From contig NZ_JAAZQL010000003.1 in assembly GCF_012275515.1 (NCBI RefSeq), positions 62,001-126,000 of the forward strand: a DNA stretch of 64,000 nucleotides, in the 5' to 3' direction. The notes under the pieces are model-generated. The model made no database searches. It was not told the DNA's origin and was given only the letters and a program-made list of their open reading frames with translations. Source of the stretch: Novosphingobium sp. SG707. Its GTDB lineage: Bacteria > Pseudomonadota > Alphaproteobacteria > Sphingomonadales > Sphingomonadaceae. Position 1 is the first letter of the stretch. Each line of letters begins with the position of its first letter. The position numbers were made by a program, and so were the translations under genes. This document shows positions 51,590-61,477 of this stretch, piece by piece.

Positions 51590-52486
51590 CTATCCCGCGC
51601 TTACACGCACATCCATGCGGAAGCTGCGGCTTTCACCCGGCGGCAACAGGACAATCCCCGGCTTCTGGCCAATCTCTCCGTCAAAGCCGAGCGGGTCCGC
51701 ATAGCCCGCCCATGGCTCGATGCACAGATAATGCGCGCCGGGCACCTGCCACAGGCCAAGGTCGGGACTGTCGGGAAAGGCAATGTCGAGCGCGGGGCCT
51801 TGCGGAGAGGCGTAGCGCAAGGCGCGGCTGGCCAGCCCGGTCCAAACCATCGCATCGGCCTCAAACAGAGTTTCATGCAGCACCAGTTCGCGCCCCGCCA
51901 CCGGCGTCGCCTCGCCGCCCGGCAGCAATTCGCCCGTGGCCTTGCTGAGGCGGCGGATCTGCTCGGGCTCATCCTTTTCAAAGATGATGCGGTGCGCGGT
52001 TTTTTCGCCTCCGCCCGGCAAAGGCCAGGCAAAAGCGGGATGATAGCCAAAGCTGAAAGGCATCACCGCCTCGCCGCGATTATGCACCGTGGCGGTCATA
52101 TGCAGCGCCCCGCCGTGCAGGCGAAACGCCATCTCCAGCCGGAAAGCAAAGGGGTAAACCGCCCGCGTCGCCTCGCTGTCCTCCAGCGCAAAACTTACCG
52201 CATCCTCGCTCCGGGCGGCAATCGCAAACCGGCTGCGCCGCGCAAAACCGTGGCGCGGCAGGGTATATTCGCACCCCTCATGCCGAAACGCATCGCCCCG
52301 CAGCGCGCCGATGATCGGAAAGAGCAAAGGCGCATGGCCCGTCCAATAGGCCGGATCGGCGTCGGTCATAAACTCGCGCCCCGCCCCATCGCGCAGCGAT
52401 TGCAGTTCGGCGCCCAGCGGATGGATCAAGGCGCGCCATTCGCCCGAAACAAGGCTCACCAGTTCTTCGCTCACACCATTCCCCAT
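51590..52486 (-). CDS. Aldose 1-epimerase family protein (LacX-like)
   Basis: 298 residues of the galactose-mutarotase fold. The LacX-like subgroup pattern is visible: HAPLLFPIIGALRGDAFRHEGCEYTLPRHGFAR near the front, and FSFGYHPAFAWPLP, whose HP supplies the catalytic His, and LCIEPWAGYADP with the catalytic Glu. The sugar substrate is unknown. Two possible starts exist, MGNGVSEE (52486) or a GTG four codons later. Confidence 0.85.
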   Translation of the reverse strand: MGNGVSEELVSLVSGEWRALIHPLGAELQSLRDGAGREFMTDADPAYWTGHAPLLFPIIGALRGDAFRHEGCEYTLPRHGFARRSRFAIAARSEDAVSFALEDSEATRAVYPFAFRLEMAFRLHGGALHMTATVHNRGEAVMPFSFGYHPAFAWPLPGGGEKTAHRIIFEKDEPEQIRRLSKATGELLPGGEATPVAGRELVLHETLFEADAMVWTGLASRALRYASPQGPALDIAFPDSPDLGLWQVPGAHYLCIEPWAGYADPLGFDGEIGQKPGIVLLPPGESRSFRMDVRVSAG

Positions 52487-52495
52487 CCGGCCAAC

Positions 52496-52527
52496 AAAAA
52501 AGGCGCTGCGAGAATGCCCGCAGCGCC
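52496..52527 (-). terminator. Intrinsic terminator after pheT
   Basis: On the minus strand, a perfect 9-bp stem GGCGCTGCG/CGCAGCGCC, an eight-base loop, then TTTTTT. It separates pheT from the epimerase gene. Confidence 0.9.
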
Positions 52528-52550
52528 CTTTTCTTTCAACCCCTTGGCGT

Positions 52551-54938
52551 TCAACCGCGCAAAACCGCGCCCTGCTTGGCCGCCGCCGCCGTCACCTTGT
52601 CGGCAATGGCCTTCAGGTCGGCGTCATTATAGCTCTTTTCCGCAGGCTGCAGCGTGACCTCGATGGCAAGCGACTTTTGGCCCTCGGGCACGCCCTGCCC
52701 CCGGAAATCGTCGAAAACGCGCGCAGCGATGATATTCGCCTTGTCCGCGCCCTTCACCGCGCGCAGCAGATCGCCCGCCGCCAGATCGGCCTTCACCAAG
52801 AAAGCAAAGTCGCGCTTCACCGCCTGCAGGGCCGGGGGCGCATAATTGACGCGGGCAAAACCAGAAGCGCCCTTCTTGCCCGGAATGGCATCGAGGAAAA
52901 TTTCCGCCACCGCCACCGGGCCGTCCAGATCAAACGCCTTGGCGGTGGTGGGATGCAACATGCCGAAACGCGCCAGCACATTCTTGGGCCCAAGCCGCAA
53001 GGTGGCCGACTGGCCGGGGTGGAACTGAGCGCCAGCTTCACCCATGATCTGGAGGTTATCCACCGGCGCGCCCGCCTCGGCCAGCAAGGCCAGCGCCTCG
53101 GCCTTCGCGTCGAAAGCGTCAAACGCCTGCGCCTTGCCCGTGGCCCAGCCGCGCGGGGTTTTGTCGCCCGCCAGCACCACGGCCAGCGTCAGCCGTTCCG
53201 CACCCTTGCCATTGGCATCGCGCAGATAGCGGCGCCCGATTTCAAACAGGCGCAGCGAGGAGCCCCCACGCGCCAGATTGCGCTTGGCCGCGCTCAGCAG
53301 ACCCGGGATCAGGCTGGGACGCATGACCTTCAGGTCTTCGCTGATCGGATTGGCCAGACGCCAGAGCACGCCTTCAGCAAAATGCTCCGCCTCGCCTTCC
53401 GGCAGGAACGACCACGTAATCGCCTCGTTCAGCCCGCGCGCAGCGGCGCTGCGACGCAGACGACGCTCCAGCTTTTGCACCGGGGTCGCGGTCGGCTTGG
53501 CAACGCCATCCTCACGCGGCAAAGGCACGCTCTCGATCCCGTCGAGGCCGTGGATACGCACCACTTCCTCAACAATATCGGCCGCGCCATCGACATCCGG
53601 GCGCCAGCCCGGCACGGTCACGGCCCAGTCATCGCCCACCGTAAAGCCCAGTGCTGCGAGGATGCGCTTCTGCTCATCGCCCGCAATCTCAACCCCGCCC
53701 AGCTTGGTCACCAGCGCAGGATCAAAAGCCACGGTCTTGGGCGTGGCGGGCGCAGCACCGGCGCGCACCACTTCGGATGCCTCGCCGCCGCAGATCTCAA
53801 GGATCAGGCCCGTCAGCAGATCAAGCCCGGTGTCAAGGAAAGCCGGGTCCACCCCGCGCTCAAACCGCGCGCGGGCGTCAGAGGTCAGGTTCAGCGCGCG
53901 ACCCGTGGCGGCAATCCGCTCGGGCGTGAAATAGGCGATTTCGAGCAGGACATCGGCGGTGTCATCGCTGCAACCCGAATGCTCGCCGCCCATGATCCCG
54001 GCAATGTCATGCACGCCCGCCGCATCGGCGATTACAGTCATGCTCTCGTTCAGATCATAGGTCTTGCCATTGAGCGCAAGGCATTGCTCGCCCGCAACCG
54101 CGCGGCGGGCCACGACCGCGCCCGACAGCTTAGCCAGATCATAGGCATGGGCCGGGCGGCCATAGGTCAGCATCACATAATTGGTGATGTCGACCAGCGC
54201 CGAAATCGGCCGCTGGTCAGCAGCCTTGAGCGCAGCCTGCAGCCATTCCGGGCTGGGGCCATTCTTCACGCCCTTGATGGTGCGGCCATAAAAGGCGGGG
54301 CAGCCATCGGTATCCTCGGTGCGGATTTCAACCGGGCAGGCATAGGAACCGGCAATCCCCGGCGCGGCGATGGGCTTGAGAAAGCCCAGACCAGCCGCGG
54401 CCAGATCGCGCGCGATGCCATAAACGCCCATGCAATCAGGGCGGTTGGGCGTGACCGAAATGTCGAACACCGGATCGGCGCCGTGATATTCTGCGAAAGC
54501 GGTGCCGACCGGAGCGTCCTCGGGCAATTCGATGATGCCGTCATGGCCCTCGCCCAATTCCAGTTCTCGCATCGAACACATCATGCCGTTCGATTCGACG
54601 CTGCGCACGGCGGCAACCTTGAGCACCATGCCATTGGCAGGCACCACCGCGCCGGGCAGGCCCAGCACGCCGACAAGGCCCGCACGCGCATTGGGGGCGC
54701 CGCAGACCACCTGCAAGGGCGCGCCCTCACCAGTATCGACCGAAAGCACCTGCAACTTGTCCGCATTGGGATGACGATCAGCGGTCAGAATGCGCGCAAC
54801 GCGAAAGCCCCTCAGCTTTTCCGCCGGGTCCTCAATGCCTTCGACTTCAAGGCCGATGGCGTTCAGCTTGCCCGCGATCTGTTCAACAGTCGCTTCGGTT
54901 TCCAGATGGGCTTTCAGCCACGAGAGAGAGAATTTCAT
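52551..54938 (-). CDS. pheT: Phenylalanyl-tRNA synthetase beta subunit
   Basis: 795 residues, the tRNA-binding and editing subunit of the alpha2-beta2 enzyme. It starts MKFSLSWLKAHLE, has the OB-fold tRNA-binding domain (AKDLKxxxVARILTADRHPNADKLQVLSVDTGE), the B3/B4 editing region (TVIADAAGVHDIAGIMGGEHSGCSDDT), the B5 domain, the catalytic-like core and the C-terminal ferredoxin-fold anticodon domain (PPALQAVKRDFAFLV). The length is normal. Its start is 11 bases after the pheS stop. Confidence 0.97.
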   Translation of the reverse strand: MKFSLSWLKAHLETEATVEQIAGKLNAIGLEVEGIEDPAEKLRGFRVARILTADRHPNADKLQVLSVDTGEGAPLQVVCGAPNARAGLVGVLGLPGAVVPANGMVLKVAAVRSVESNGMMCSMRELELGEGHDGIIELPEDAPVGTAFAEYHGADPVFDISVTPNRPDCMGVYGIARDLAAAGLGFLKPIAAPGIAGSYACPVEIRTEDTDGCPAFYGRTIKGVKNGPSPEWLQAALKAADQRPISALVDITNYVMLTYGRPAHAYDLAKLSGAVVARRAVAGEQCLALNGKTYDLNESMTVIADAAGVHDIAGIMGGEHSGCSDDTADVLLEIAYFTPERIAATGRALNLTSDARARFERGVDPAFLDTGLDLLTGLILEICGGEASEVVRAGAAPATPKTVAFDPALVTKLGGVEIAGDEQKRILAALGFTVGDDWAVTVPGWRPDVDGAADIVEEVVRIHGLDGIESVPLPREDGVAKPTATPVQKLERRLRRSAAARGLNEAITWSFLPEGEAEHFAEGVLWRLANPISEDLKVMRPSLIPGLLSAAKRNLARGGSSLRLFEIGRRYLRDANGKGAERLTLAVVLAGDKTPRGWATGKAQAFDAFDAKAEALALLAEAGAPVDNLQIMGEAGAQFHPGQSATLRLGPKNVLARFGMLHPTTAKAFDLDGPVAVAEIFLDAIPGKKGASGFARVNYAPPALQAVKRDFAFLVKADLAAGDLLRAVKGADKANIIAARVFDDFRGQGVPEGQKSLAIEVTLQPAEKSYNDADLKAIADKVTAAAAKQGAVLRG

Positions 54939-54949
54939 GCGGAAGCCCC

Positions 54950-56062
54950 TTATGCCTGTACGCCAACGCCGCCCGAAAGGGTCGGCACATCAAGGCCGGA
55001 AAAGCCGTAATGGCCCAACCAGCGCGCATCGCCATCAAAGAAGGCCCGCAAATCGTTCATCCCATATTTCAGCATGGCGAGACGATCGACGCCCACGCCA
55101 AAGGCAAAACCCTGCCACTGATCCGGGTCATAGCCGCCCGCGCTCAGCACATGGCGGTTGACCATGCCCGATCCCAGCAATTCCATCCACGCATGGCCCG
55201 GCGCATCGCCCGAACCGCCCACCACGCGGCGGCCATCGACATAGGAATAGCCGGTGTCGACCTCGACGCTGGGTTCGGTGAAGGGGAAATAGCTGGGGCG
55301 CAGGCGCAGCACGATATCGTCCCGCTCAAAGAAAGCCTTGAGCATGGTTTCCAGCGTCCATTTCAGATGCGCCAGCGTGATGTCCTTGCCGATCACCAGA
55401 CCTTCGACCTGATGGAACATCGGCGTATGGGTGGCATCGGAATCGCTGCGATAGACGCGGCCCGGGGCGATGATACGCAAGGGCTTGTCGCCGCCTGCGG
55501 CCAGCATCGCGCGGATCTGCACCGGGCTGGTATGCGTGCGCAGCACCATGTCCTGCTCGGTTTCATAACCGCTGGCGGTTTTGTCGATATAGAATGTGTC
55601 ATGCATCGCGCGCGCCGGATGGCTCTCGGGCATGTTGAGCGCGGTGAAATTGTGCCAGTCGTCCTCGATCTCCGGCCCGGTGGCGACGGCAAAGCCCAGA
55701 TCGGCAAAGATCTCGGCCAGTTCGTCCATCACTTGGCTGACGGGATGCACGCTGCCACGGGCGCTTTCCGGCGCGGGCAGGGTCAGGTCGACCGTCTCGG
55801 CGGCGAGCTTGGCCTCCAGCGCGGCTGCTTCCAGAGCCGCCTTCTTGTCGGCCAGCGCATTCGTCACGCCTTCGCGCAGCGCATGAATCTTGGGCCCCGT
55901 GGTCTGGCGCTCCTCCGGGCTCATCCCGCCCAGCGTTTTGAGCAGGCCCGAGATCGAACCCTGCTTGCCCAGAAACGCCACGCGCAGCGCCTCCAGCGCG
56001 TCCAGATCCTGCGCCTTTGCAATGCTGTCGAGCGCCTGTGCGCCGAGACTTTCGTAATCCAT
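54950..56062 (-). CDS. pheS: Phenylalanyl-tRNA synthetase alpha subunit
   Basis: 370 residues from [12 protein letters not shown], the catalytic subunit charging tRNA(Phe). It has the N-terminal coiled coil, class II motif 2 ([12 protein letters not shown]) and motif 3 ([16 protein letters not shown]), and the Phe-binding [12 protein letters not shown] segment. The open frame extends 17 codons upstream but those are not conserved. Confidence 0.97.
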   Translation of the reverse strand: MDYESLGAQALDSIAKAQDLDALEALRVAFLGKQGSISGLLKTLGGMSPEERQTTGPKIHALREGVTNALADKKAALEAAALEAKLAAETVDLTLPAPESARGSVHPVSQVMDELAEIFADLGFAVATGPEIEDDWHNFTALNMPESHPARAMHDTFYIDKTASGYETEQDMVLRTHTSPVQIRAMLAAGGDKPLRIIAPGRVYRSDSDATHTPMFHQVEGLVIGKDITLAHLKWTLETMLKAFFERDDIVLRLRPSYFPFTEPSVEVDTGYSYVDGRRVVGGSGDAPGHAWMELLGSGMVNRHVLSAGGYDPDQWQGFAFGVGVDRLAMLKYGMNDLRAFFDGDARWLGHYGFSGLDVPTLSGGVGVQA

Positions 56063-56163
56063 GCTCTGTCCGTCTGCTGATGGGCGCGCCGGCATCGGGC
56101 CATGCGCCAGCACCCTCTAGGGCGGCGCGGCGCCAAGATCAACCGCGCCCTGACCGCACGGCG

Positions 56164-57072
56164 TCAAGTAGGGCGCCGCCCCAAGCGGGCGCCGTCCGGC
56201 CCGTCCAGCGCCTGCACCGCCGCGCCCGCAATCCGCGCCCGCTCGCGCACAAAGGCCTCGATGATCGGATGCGGCATCCGGGCATATTCGCGCGGAGTCA
56301 TGCCCATGAACTGGCGAAACTCACGCACGAATTGCGCCTGATCGTGATAATGCCCGTCCAGCGCCCCGATCCATTTCAGCGAGGGGTCGAGCATGAACTG
56401 GGCAAGGCTGCGCATGAAACGCTGGCGGCGCAGCAGATATTTGGGGCCAAAGCCGAAGGATTGCTGGCACAGGCGCTCGACCGTGCGGGCGCTCGCCCCG
56501 GCGCGGCGCGCCATTTCGGCCACGCTGGACACCGCCGGGTCGATCATGGCCGCATGGATCGCCTGAACCCTTTGGTCATCGCCCGCGCCGTCGGATGGCC
56601 ATTCGGCAAAAAAGCGGCCGATCCGCGCCAATTCGCCCTCGACATCCGGCTCCGGCCCGAAAATCGCCTCGGCCAGCGGCATGAAGGGCGCAAAGCCATC
56701 ATGGTCGGCCCCGTCCAGCACCGCATCGGCCAGTTCCGCCGCAGGCAGGCCGACAAACCGCGCCCAGCCCAGCGGCAACAGGCCCACGCCCCAGATCCTG
56801 CATGGCCCGACCTCGAAACGCACCGCATGGCCGCTCGGGCCTGTCACCGCGAAATGGCAATCGGCGATGCCCATGCCCCGCGTATTATGCGCGGCCAGCG
56901 GCCCGCCCGAGGAAAAGCGCAGATTGGCCCATTCGGGATGCAGATAATCAACCACGCGCTGGCCGGGCGCGAGATCAATCTCGGCCAAATAGAAGGTCGT
57001 GAAATACCGGGCCAATTCCGCCGGCGGGGCAAAGAACCTGGCCCGGACCGATGATCCGCGCGTCAATGGCAT
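56164..57072 (-). CDS. AraC family transcriptional regulator
   Basis: 302 residues from MPLTRGSSV (a start 19 codons earlier is possible). The N-terminal ligand part is unusual and cysteine-poor. The C-terminal AraC domain carries two helix-turn-helices, with SSVAEMARRAGASARTVERLCQQSFGFGPKYLLRRQRFMRSL and HYHDQAQFVREFRQFMGMTPREYARM, the latter the hallmark sequence. It lies between rplT and pheS on the same strand but rplT ends in its own terminator, so it is probably transcribed alone. Confidence 0.9.
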   Translation of the reverse strand: MPLTRGSSVRARFFAPPAELARYFTTFYLAEIDLAPGQRVVDYLHPEWANLRFSSGGPLAAHNTRGMGIADCHFAVTGPSGHAVRFEVGPCRIWGVGLLPLGWARFVGLPAAELADAVLDGADHDGFAPFMPLAEAIFGPEPDVEGELARIGRFFAEWPSDGAGDDQRVQAIHAAMIDPAVSSVAEMARRAGASARTVERLCQQSFGFGPKYLLRRQRFMRSLAQFMLDPSLKWIGALDGHYHDQAQFVREFRQFMGMTPREYARMPHPIIEAFVRERARIAGAAVQALDGPDGARLGRRPT

Positions 57073-57181
57073 CCCTTGTCTCTTGGCCTCATCTTTTGGC
57101 CTTATCTTTATTGCGAACCTTGGCGCCATGCATGACGCATCGATGATGTGAAGGCAAGTTCACCTCTGGACGCAGGGCAAC

Positions 57182-57214
57182 AAAAAAGGCGCGGGAGAAA
57201 TCCCCCCGCGCCCT
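57182..57214 (-). terminator. Intrinsic terminator after rplT
   Basis: On the minus strand, GGGCGCGGG paired with TCCCGCGCC around a GGGATTTC-type loop, followed by TTTTTTG. It lies about 25 bases past the rplT stop. Confidence 0.85.
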
Positions 57215-57237
57215 TTCTGTCCAATCGGCCTGCGCGC

Positions 57238-57600
57238 TTACGCGGCGGGCAGAGCAGCCTTGGCCTGAGCCAGAACAGCCGAGAACACGGCCGCTTCGTT
57301 CAGCGCCAGATCGGCCAGCGACTTGCGGTCCAGTTGGATGCCAGCCAGCTTGATGCCGTTGATGAACTGCGAATAGGTCAGGCCTTCGGCGCGAACCGCA
57401 GCGTTGATACGCTGGATCCACAGAGCGCGGAAGGTACGCTTCTTGACCTTGCGGTCGCGGTAAGCGTACTGGCCGGCCTTTTCAACGGCCTGACGAGCAA
57501 CGCGGATCGTATTCTTGCGACGACCGCGGTAACCCTTGGCCTGTTCCAGAATATTCTTGTGCTTGGCGCGGGTGGTAACACCCCTTTTGACACGTGCCAT
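57238..57600 (-). CDS. rplT: 50S ribosomal protein L20
   Basis: 120 residues, a primary binder of 23S rRNA. It begins [30 protein letters not shown] and contains [55 protein letters not shown], the invariant L20 pattern. It follows rpmI by 14 bases. Confidence 0.98.
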   Translation of the reverse strand: MARVKRGVTTRAKHKNILEQAKGYRGRRKNTIRVARQAVEKAGQYAYRDRKVKKRTFRALWIQRINAAVRAEGLTYSQFINGIKLAGIQLDRKSLADLALNEAAVFSAVLAQAKAALPAA

Positions 57601-57614
57601 AACTCAGTAACTCC

Positions 57615-57818
57615 TCAGTTCAGCCCGTAGGGCGCCCACTTCTTGATCACCTTCGCGTCCGCGTCGGAGATCACCTCGGTGCCACGGTTCTGACGGATGT
57701 ACTTCGAATTATGGCTGATCAAACGGTGACGCTTGCCAGCGACGCCATGCTTGACCTTACCGGTGGCGGTGATCTTGAAGCGCTTCTTCACACCGCTCTT
57801 GGTCTTCATCTTGGGCAT
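57615..57818 (-). CDS. rpmI: 50S ribosomal protein L35
   Basis: 67 residues. [21 protein letters not shown] and [23 protein letters not shown] are typical of L35. ATG at 57818 is chosen, since AAGGAG then sits at good distance; the ATG two codons earlier overlaps that site. infC, which often precedes rpmI, is not adjacent. Confidence 0.97.
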   Translation of the reverse strand: MPKMKTKSGVKKRFKITATGKVKHGVAGKRHRLISHNSKYIRQNRGTEVISDADAKVIKKWAPYGLN

Positions 57819-58011
57819 TTTCATCTCCTTGATCTAGCGGTCCGTCCCGCTTGCCGTGGCAGCCCTTGATGGCCAGGCAGGCGAGCGAATCTGCCTTGCG
57901 GCAAATCCTCCGAACCGGTTGAAGGGGCGGCCCTTAGGGGCATCGCCGGGCAAATGCAAGCGCCTTGGCCGATCTGCTGCGGGCGACGGAGATATTTGCG
58001 GGCGGCGCGAG

Positions 58012-58416
58012 TCAGGCGCCATAGGCCCGCCGCCCCCGACGCGCCGCCAACCAGACACGAAAATCGCCACAAGCGATCCGACATGCCCCGCGCGGCAAAG
58101 GTCCGCGCCAGATATAGGCACAGGCGGTGGCCTTGCCCAGCCTCACCGTCCCGCGCCGGTATTCGCGCCCTTCATAGACATCCATCCGGGCCAGCGCCCG
58201 CGCATCGAAACGCGGCCCGGCGCGATGGACCATGCCCCGCACCACCCCCGCGCCCGGCTGCAGCGCCGGATACCACCCCGCCGGATCGGGCACCGCATAG
58301 AGCCGCCCGCGCGCACTGGCCGCGCGGCCCTTGTCCAGCAAGGCATGGGCCGCCCGTTCATGCCGGTTGCCCATGCCCGCCATCAATGTTCCATAGAAGA
58401 AGAAGCGCCGGATCAA
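58012..58416 (-). CDS. Gamma-glutamylcyclotransferase-like protein (GGCT/AIG2 fold)
   Basis: 134 residues. The fold signature FFFYGTLMAGMGN at the front (YGTLM) and a central MDVYEGREYRRGTV with a catalytic Glu match gamma-glutamylamine cyclotransferases and the AIG2 group. The family breaks down gamma-glutamyl peptides or modified amines. The stop is 193 bases upstream of rpmI, and the gene is six bases behind hisN, so they are one operon. Confidence 0.87.
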   Translation of the reverse strand: MIRRFFFYGTLMAGMGNRHERAAHALLDKGRAASARGRLYAVPDPAGWYPALQPGAGVVRGMVHRAGPRFDARALARMDVYEGREYRRGTVRLGKATACAYIWRGPLPRGACRIACGDFRVWLAARRGRRAYGA

Positions 58417-58421
58417 TGGCC

Positions 58422-59234
58422 CTAGTGATGATCGGAGTGGTGGTGATCGTGGGTACAGGCCAGCGCCTCGACCGCATCATCCTGCCGCGCCGGATCGCCC
58501 AGCGCCAGCACATGGCCGGTCGACCCGGCGTGCAGCGGATCGCCGTTCCAGTCGCACATCAGGCCGCCCGCGCCCTCGACCACCGGCACCAGCGCCGCCC
58601 AGTCATGCAGCTTGAGCCCCGCCTCGCACACGATGTCGAGATGGCCGCTGGCCAGCATCGCGTAATTATAGCAATCGCCGCCCATCACCATCCGGCGATA
58701 ATCGGTCTTGGCGGCCAGACCCATGAAATGCTCGCCCTCATGGTCGCTGAAATAATGCGGGCCGGTGGTGGCGATGGTGGCGTCGGACAATTCGCGGCAA
58801 CGGCGGGTGCTGACCGGCTGGCCATTAAACGTCGTCTTGCGGCCCGAGGCGCCCACCCAGCGCTCACCCGCAATCGGCTGGTCGATCACGCCCAGCACCG
58901 GCCAGCCCTCGATCACCAGCGCGATCAGCGTGCCGAAGATCGCGCGGCCCGCAAGGAACCCCGCCGTGCCGTCAATCGGGTCCAGCACCCAGCTGCGCCC
59001 CGAGGTTCCGGCCGTCACGCCATATTCCTCGCCGATGATCGTGTCATCGGGACGCTCGGCGCGCAGGATCGCGCGCATGGCCTCTTCGGCGGCCTGATCG
59101 GCCAGAGTGACGGGGCTGGCGTCTTCCTTGCGCTCGGAGGCCACGCCGGACCGGAAATAGGGGCGGATCGCCGCGCCCGCCGCATCGGCAAGACGTTGGG
59201 CCAGTGCAATGTCAGCATCAAGGTTCAGTTTCAT
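58422..59234 (-). CDS. hisN: Histidinol-phosphatase (inositol monophosphatase family)
   Basis: 270 residues from MKLNLDADI. The inositol-monophosphatase motifs are SPVTLADQAAEEAMR, IIGEEYG, WVLDPIDGTAGFLAG and GLKLHDWAALVPVVEGAGG. Its close set matches HisN of alphaproteobacteria, which removes the phosphate from histidinol-phosphate. It ends in a His/Asp-rich tail (THDHHHSDHH) with potential metal-binding. It may also act on other sugar phosphates. Confidence 0.87.
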   Translation of the reverse strand: MKLNLDADIALAQRLADAAGAAIRPYFRSGVASERKEDASPVTLADQAAEEAMRAILRAERPDDTIIGEEYGVTAGTSGRSWVLDPIDGTAGFLAGRAIFGTLIALVIEGWPVLGVIDQPIAGERWVGASGRKTTFNGQPVSTRRCRELSDATIATTGPHYFSDHEGEHFMGLAAKTDYRRMVMGGDCYNYAMLASGHLDIVCEAGLKLHDWAALVPVVEGAGGLMCDWNGDPLHAGSTGHVLALGDPARQDDAVEALACTHDHHHSDHH

Positions 59235-59400
59235 GGCGCCGCTTGTGCCTTTGCCCATGGGTTGCGGTCAAGCCGCAGGTGGCAGCAGCACAGCAATATA
59301 ACGTGACAATCGGTTGACAAAGCCGCACGCAGGGGAAATTGAACTACACAGGTTCTGGAAATTATTTTTACAACAAAAACGAATACTGGGTCCAAAATCT

Positions 59401-60345
59401 ATGCTCAAGCCAACCAAACCGGCCCTTGATGCAGCGGTGACACCGCTGGTCGGCCGGTCAAGCAAGGGCCAACCGCTGTCCTATAATCGGGCGCCCGCGC
59501 CCGATCTGGCGCCGTGGCTGGGGCGGATCTATGTCACGCCGGTCAATCTGCCGCCTGATTACTGCCTGTCTTCTGGCATCTTCAACGACAGTTCGATGGT
59601 GCGTATTCAACTGGGCGGCAAATGGACCGCCCATACCGCCGACGGTGTCCACCATCTTGGCCGCGCCGCGCTGATTTTTGGCCCGCAAAGCAAGATCATG
59701 CCCATCACCGTCGAGGGCAGCTTTCTGTCCATCGGCTATGCGCTGAAGGCGGGGGCGGGCTATGCGCTCTTTGGCCGCAGCGCGCATGAGATGGTCAACC
59801 GGCTGGTCCCGCTCGAACATTACGGACTCAACAGCGAAGAAACGCTGGCCGCCTTCAGCCATACCGAGGACCCGGTGGCGATCGCCGATCTGCTGGAGCG
59901 CCGTTTCCGGCTGCTGGTGGAAAAGCTGGGCCGTCCGTATCCCAATCCGATCAGCACCGCCTTTGAGGCGCTGACCTTTGCCAATCCCAATGCCAGCATC
60001 AGCGATTTCGCCGCCGAGATGGCGATCAGTACGCGACAGTTGGAGCGGATCGTGCGGCGCGATTTCGGTATGCCGCCCAAGCAGGTGATGCGCCGCGCCC
60101 GCGCGCTGGACATGGCCAGCCATCTGCACGGCGTGGCCGACGAGGCCGAGGCCGAGGAACTGATCCTGCGCTATTTCGATCAGGCGCAGATGACGCGCGA
60201 ATTTACCGAATTGTTCGGCGTGACACCGCGCCGCTTTGTGCGCACGCCCAACCCGCTGCTCACGCTGGCGCTGGAATCGCGTCAGGCCAAAAGGCTGGAG
60301 GCGCTGGAACGCGTGCCGCCGGGGGGCAACCGCCCCTGGCAATAA
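59401..60345 (+). CDS. AraC family transcriptional regulator
   Basis: 314 residues from the ATG at 59401. The N-terminal half resembles a DUF6597-type ligand domain (RIYVTPVNLPPDYCLSSGIFNDSSMVRIQLGGKW, GRAALIFGPQSKIMPI). The C-terminal HTH pair reads SISDFAAEMAISTRQLERIVRRDFGMPPKQVMRRARALDMAS and FDQAQMTREFTELFGVTPRRFVR. It is isolated between hisN and prs, with a shared bidirectional terminator at its end. Confidence 0.9.
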   Translation: MLKPTKPALDAAVTPLVGRSSKGQPLSYNRAPAPDLAPWLGRIYVTPVNLPPDYCLSSGIFNDSSMVRIQLGGKWTAHTADGVHHLGRAALIFGPQSKIMPITVEGSFLSIGYALKAGAGYALFGRSAHEMVNRLVPLEHYGLNSEETLAAFSHTEDPVAIADLLERRFRLLVEKLGRPYPNPISTAFEALTFANPNASISDFAAEMAISTRQLERIVRRDFGMPPKQVMRRARALDMASHLHGVADEAEAEELILRYFDQAQMTREFTELFGVTPRRFVRTPNPLLTLALESRQAKRLEALERVPPGGNRPWQ

Positions 60346-60373
60346 AGGCCCCCTGCTGGCGGCAGAGGGCCTT
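60344..60373. terminator. Bidirectional intrinsic terminator between AraC gene and prs
   Basis: AAGGCCCCCTGC paired with GCAGAGGGCCTT (one mismatch), five-base loop, with TTTATT at the minus-strand side. It begins inside the AraC stop codon region and should end prs on the minus strand. Confidence 0.75.
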
Positions 60374-60380
60374 GCAAGTC

Positions 60381-61316
60381 TTAGTCGAACAGGCTCGACA
60401 CCGAGCTTTCATCCGCGATACGGCGGATCGCCTCGCCGATCAGCGGAGCGATGGTCAGCAGACGGATCTTGTCCGACTTCTGCGTTTCCTCGGTGGGCAG
60501 GATCGAGTCGGTGATGACCAGTTCCTTGAGCGCCGAATTGTTGACGCGCGAGACCGCCGCGCCCGACAGCACGCCATGGGTGATATAGGCCGTGACCGAA
60601 GCGGCGCCCGCATCCATCAGCGCCTGCGCCGCGTTGCACAGCGTGCCGCCCGAATCGATGATGTCGTCGATCAGGATGCAGGTGCGGCCCTTGACGTCGC
60701 CGATGATGTTCATCACCTCCGACACGCCCGGCTTGTCGCGGCGCTTGTCCACGATGGCCAGCGGGGCATTGTTCAGACGCTTGGCCAGCGCGCGGGCGCG
60801 CACCACGCCGCCAACGTCGGGCGAAACCACCATCAGCCCATCATCGCCATTGCGCGCCAGAATATCGGCGGCCATCACGGGGGCGGCAAACAGGTTGTCG
60901 GTGGGAATGTCGAAGAAGCCCTGGATCTGACCCGCATGGAGGTCAACCGCCAGCACGCGGTCGGCGCCCGCCGTGGTGATCAGATTGGCCACCAGCTTGG
61001 CCGAGATCGGCGTGCGCGGGCCGGGCTTGCGGTCCTGACGGGCATAGCCGAAATAGGGGACGACCGCCGTGATCCGCTTGGCCGAGGCGCGGCGCAGCGC
61101 GTCGATGCAGATCAGCAGTTCCATCAGATTGTCGTTCGCGGGATAGGCGGTCGACTGAACGACGAAGACATCCTCGCCGCGCACGTTTTCGTGGATTTCG
61201 ACGAAGACTTCTTCATCGGCAAAACGGCGCACACTGGCATCCGTCAATTGCAGTTCCAGATAGCCCGCAATCGCGCGCGCCAGCGGCAGGTTACCGTTAC
61301 CGGCAAGGATCTTCAT
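60381..61316 (-). CDS. prs: Ribose-phosphate pyrophosphokinase
   Basis: 311 residues, making PRPP from ribose-5-phosphate and ATP for nucleotides, histidine and tryptophan. It starts [20 protein letters not shown]; the signatures are [45 protein letters not shown] and the PRPP loop [18 protein letters not shown]. Class I, complete. Confidence 0.97.
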   Translation of the reverse strand: MKILAGNGNLPLARAIAGYLELQLTDASVRRFADEEVFVEIHENVRGEDVFVVQSTAYPANDNLMELLICIDALRRASAKRITAVVPYFGYARQDRKPGPRTPISAKLVANLITTAGADRVLAVDLHAGQIQGFFDIPTDNLFAAPVMAADILARNGDDGLMVVSPDVGGVVRARALAKRLNNAPLAIVDKRRDKPGVSEVMNIIGDVKGRTCILIDDIIDSGGTLCNAAQALMDAGAASVTAYITHGVLSGAAVSRVNNSALKELVITDSILPTEETQKSDKIRLLTIAPLIGEAIRRIADESSVSSLFD

Positions 61317-61423
61317 TCGCGTATCTCCACTGCACGCGGCACGAAAGACTCAGCCGCCGCGTTGCTTCCCTCGCGCGTGCCTCTAGCCAAGAACGGCAGG
61401 ATTGCAAGGTTTGCCGCACATAC

Positions 61424-61457
61424 AAAAGGAGGCAGCGGTGCAAACCCCTGCCCCCTT
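61424..61457 (-). terminator. Intrinsic terminator after glpX
   Basis: On the minus strand, GGGGGCAG/CTGCCTCC stem (8 bp with one G-T pair), 12-base loop, then TTTTG. It lies 21 bases downstream of the glpX stop. Confidence 0.7.
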
Positions 61458-61477
61458 TATGTTATTCGCAGTACCGA

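Noticed and set aside
51574..51606. Short direct repeat TATCCCGCGCTTAC before prfC and in the end of the epimerase gene
   Set aside because: Only two copies, one within coding sequence; too little to call a functional repeat or att site.
52677..55010. 777-codon open frame opposite pheT
   Set aside because: Shadow of pheT; no start signal and no recognisable protein features.
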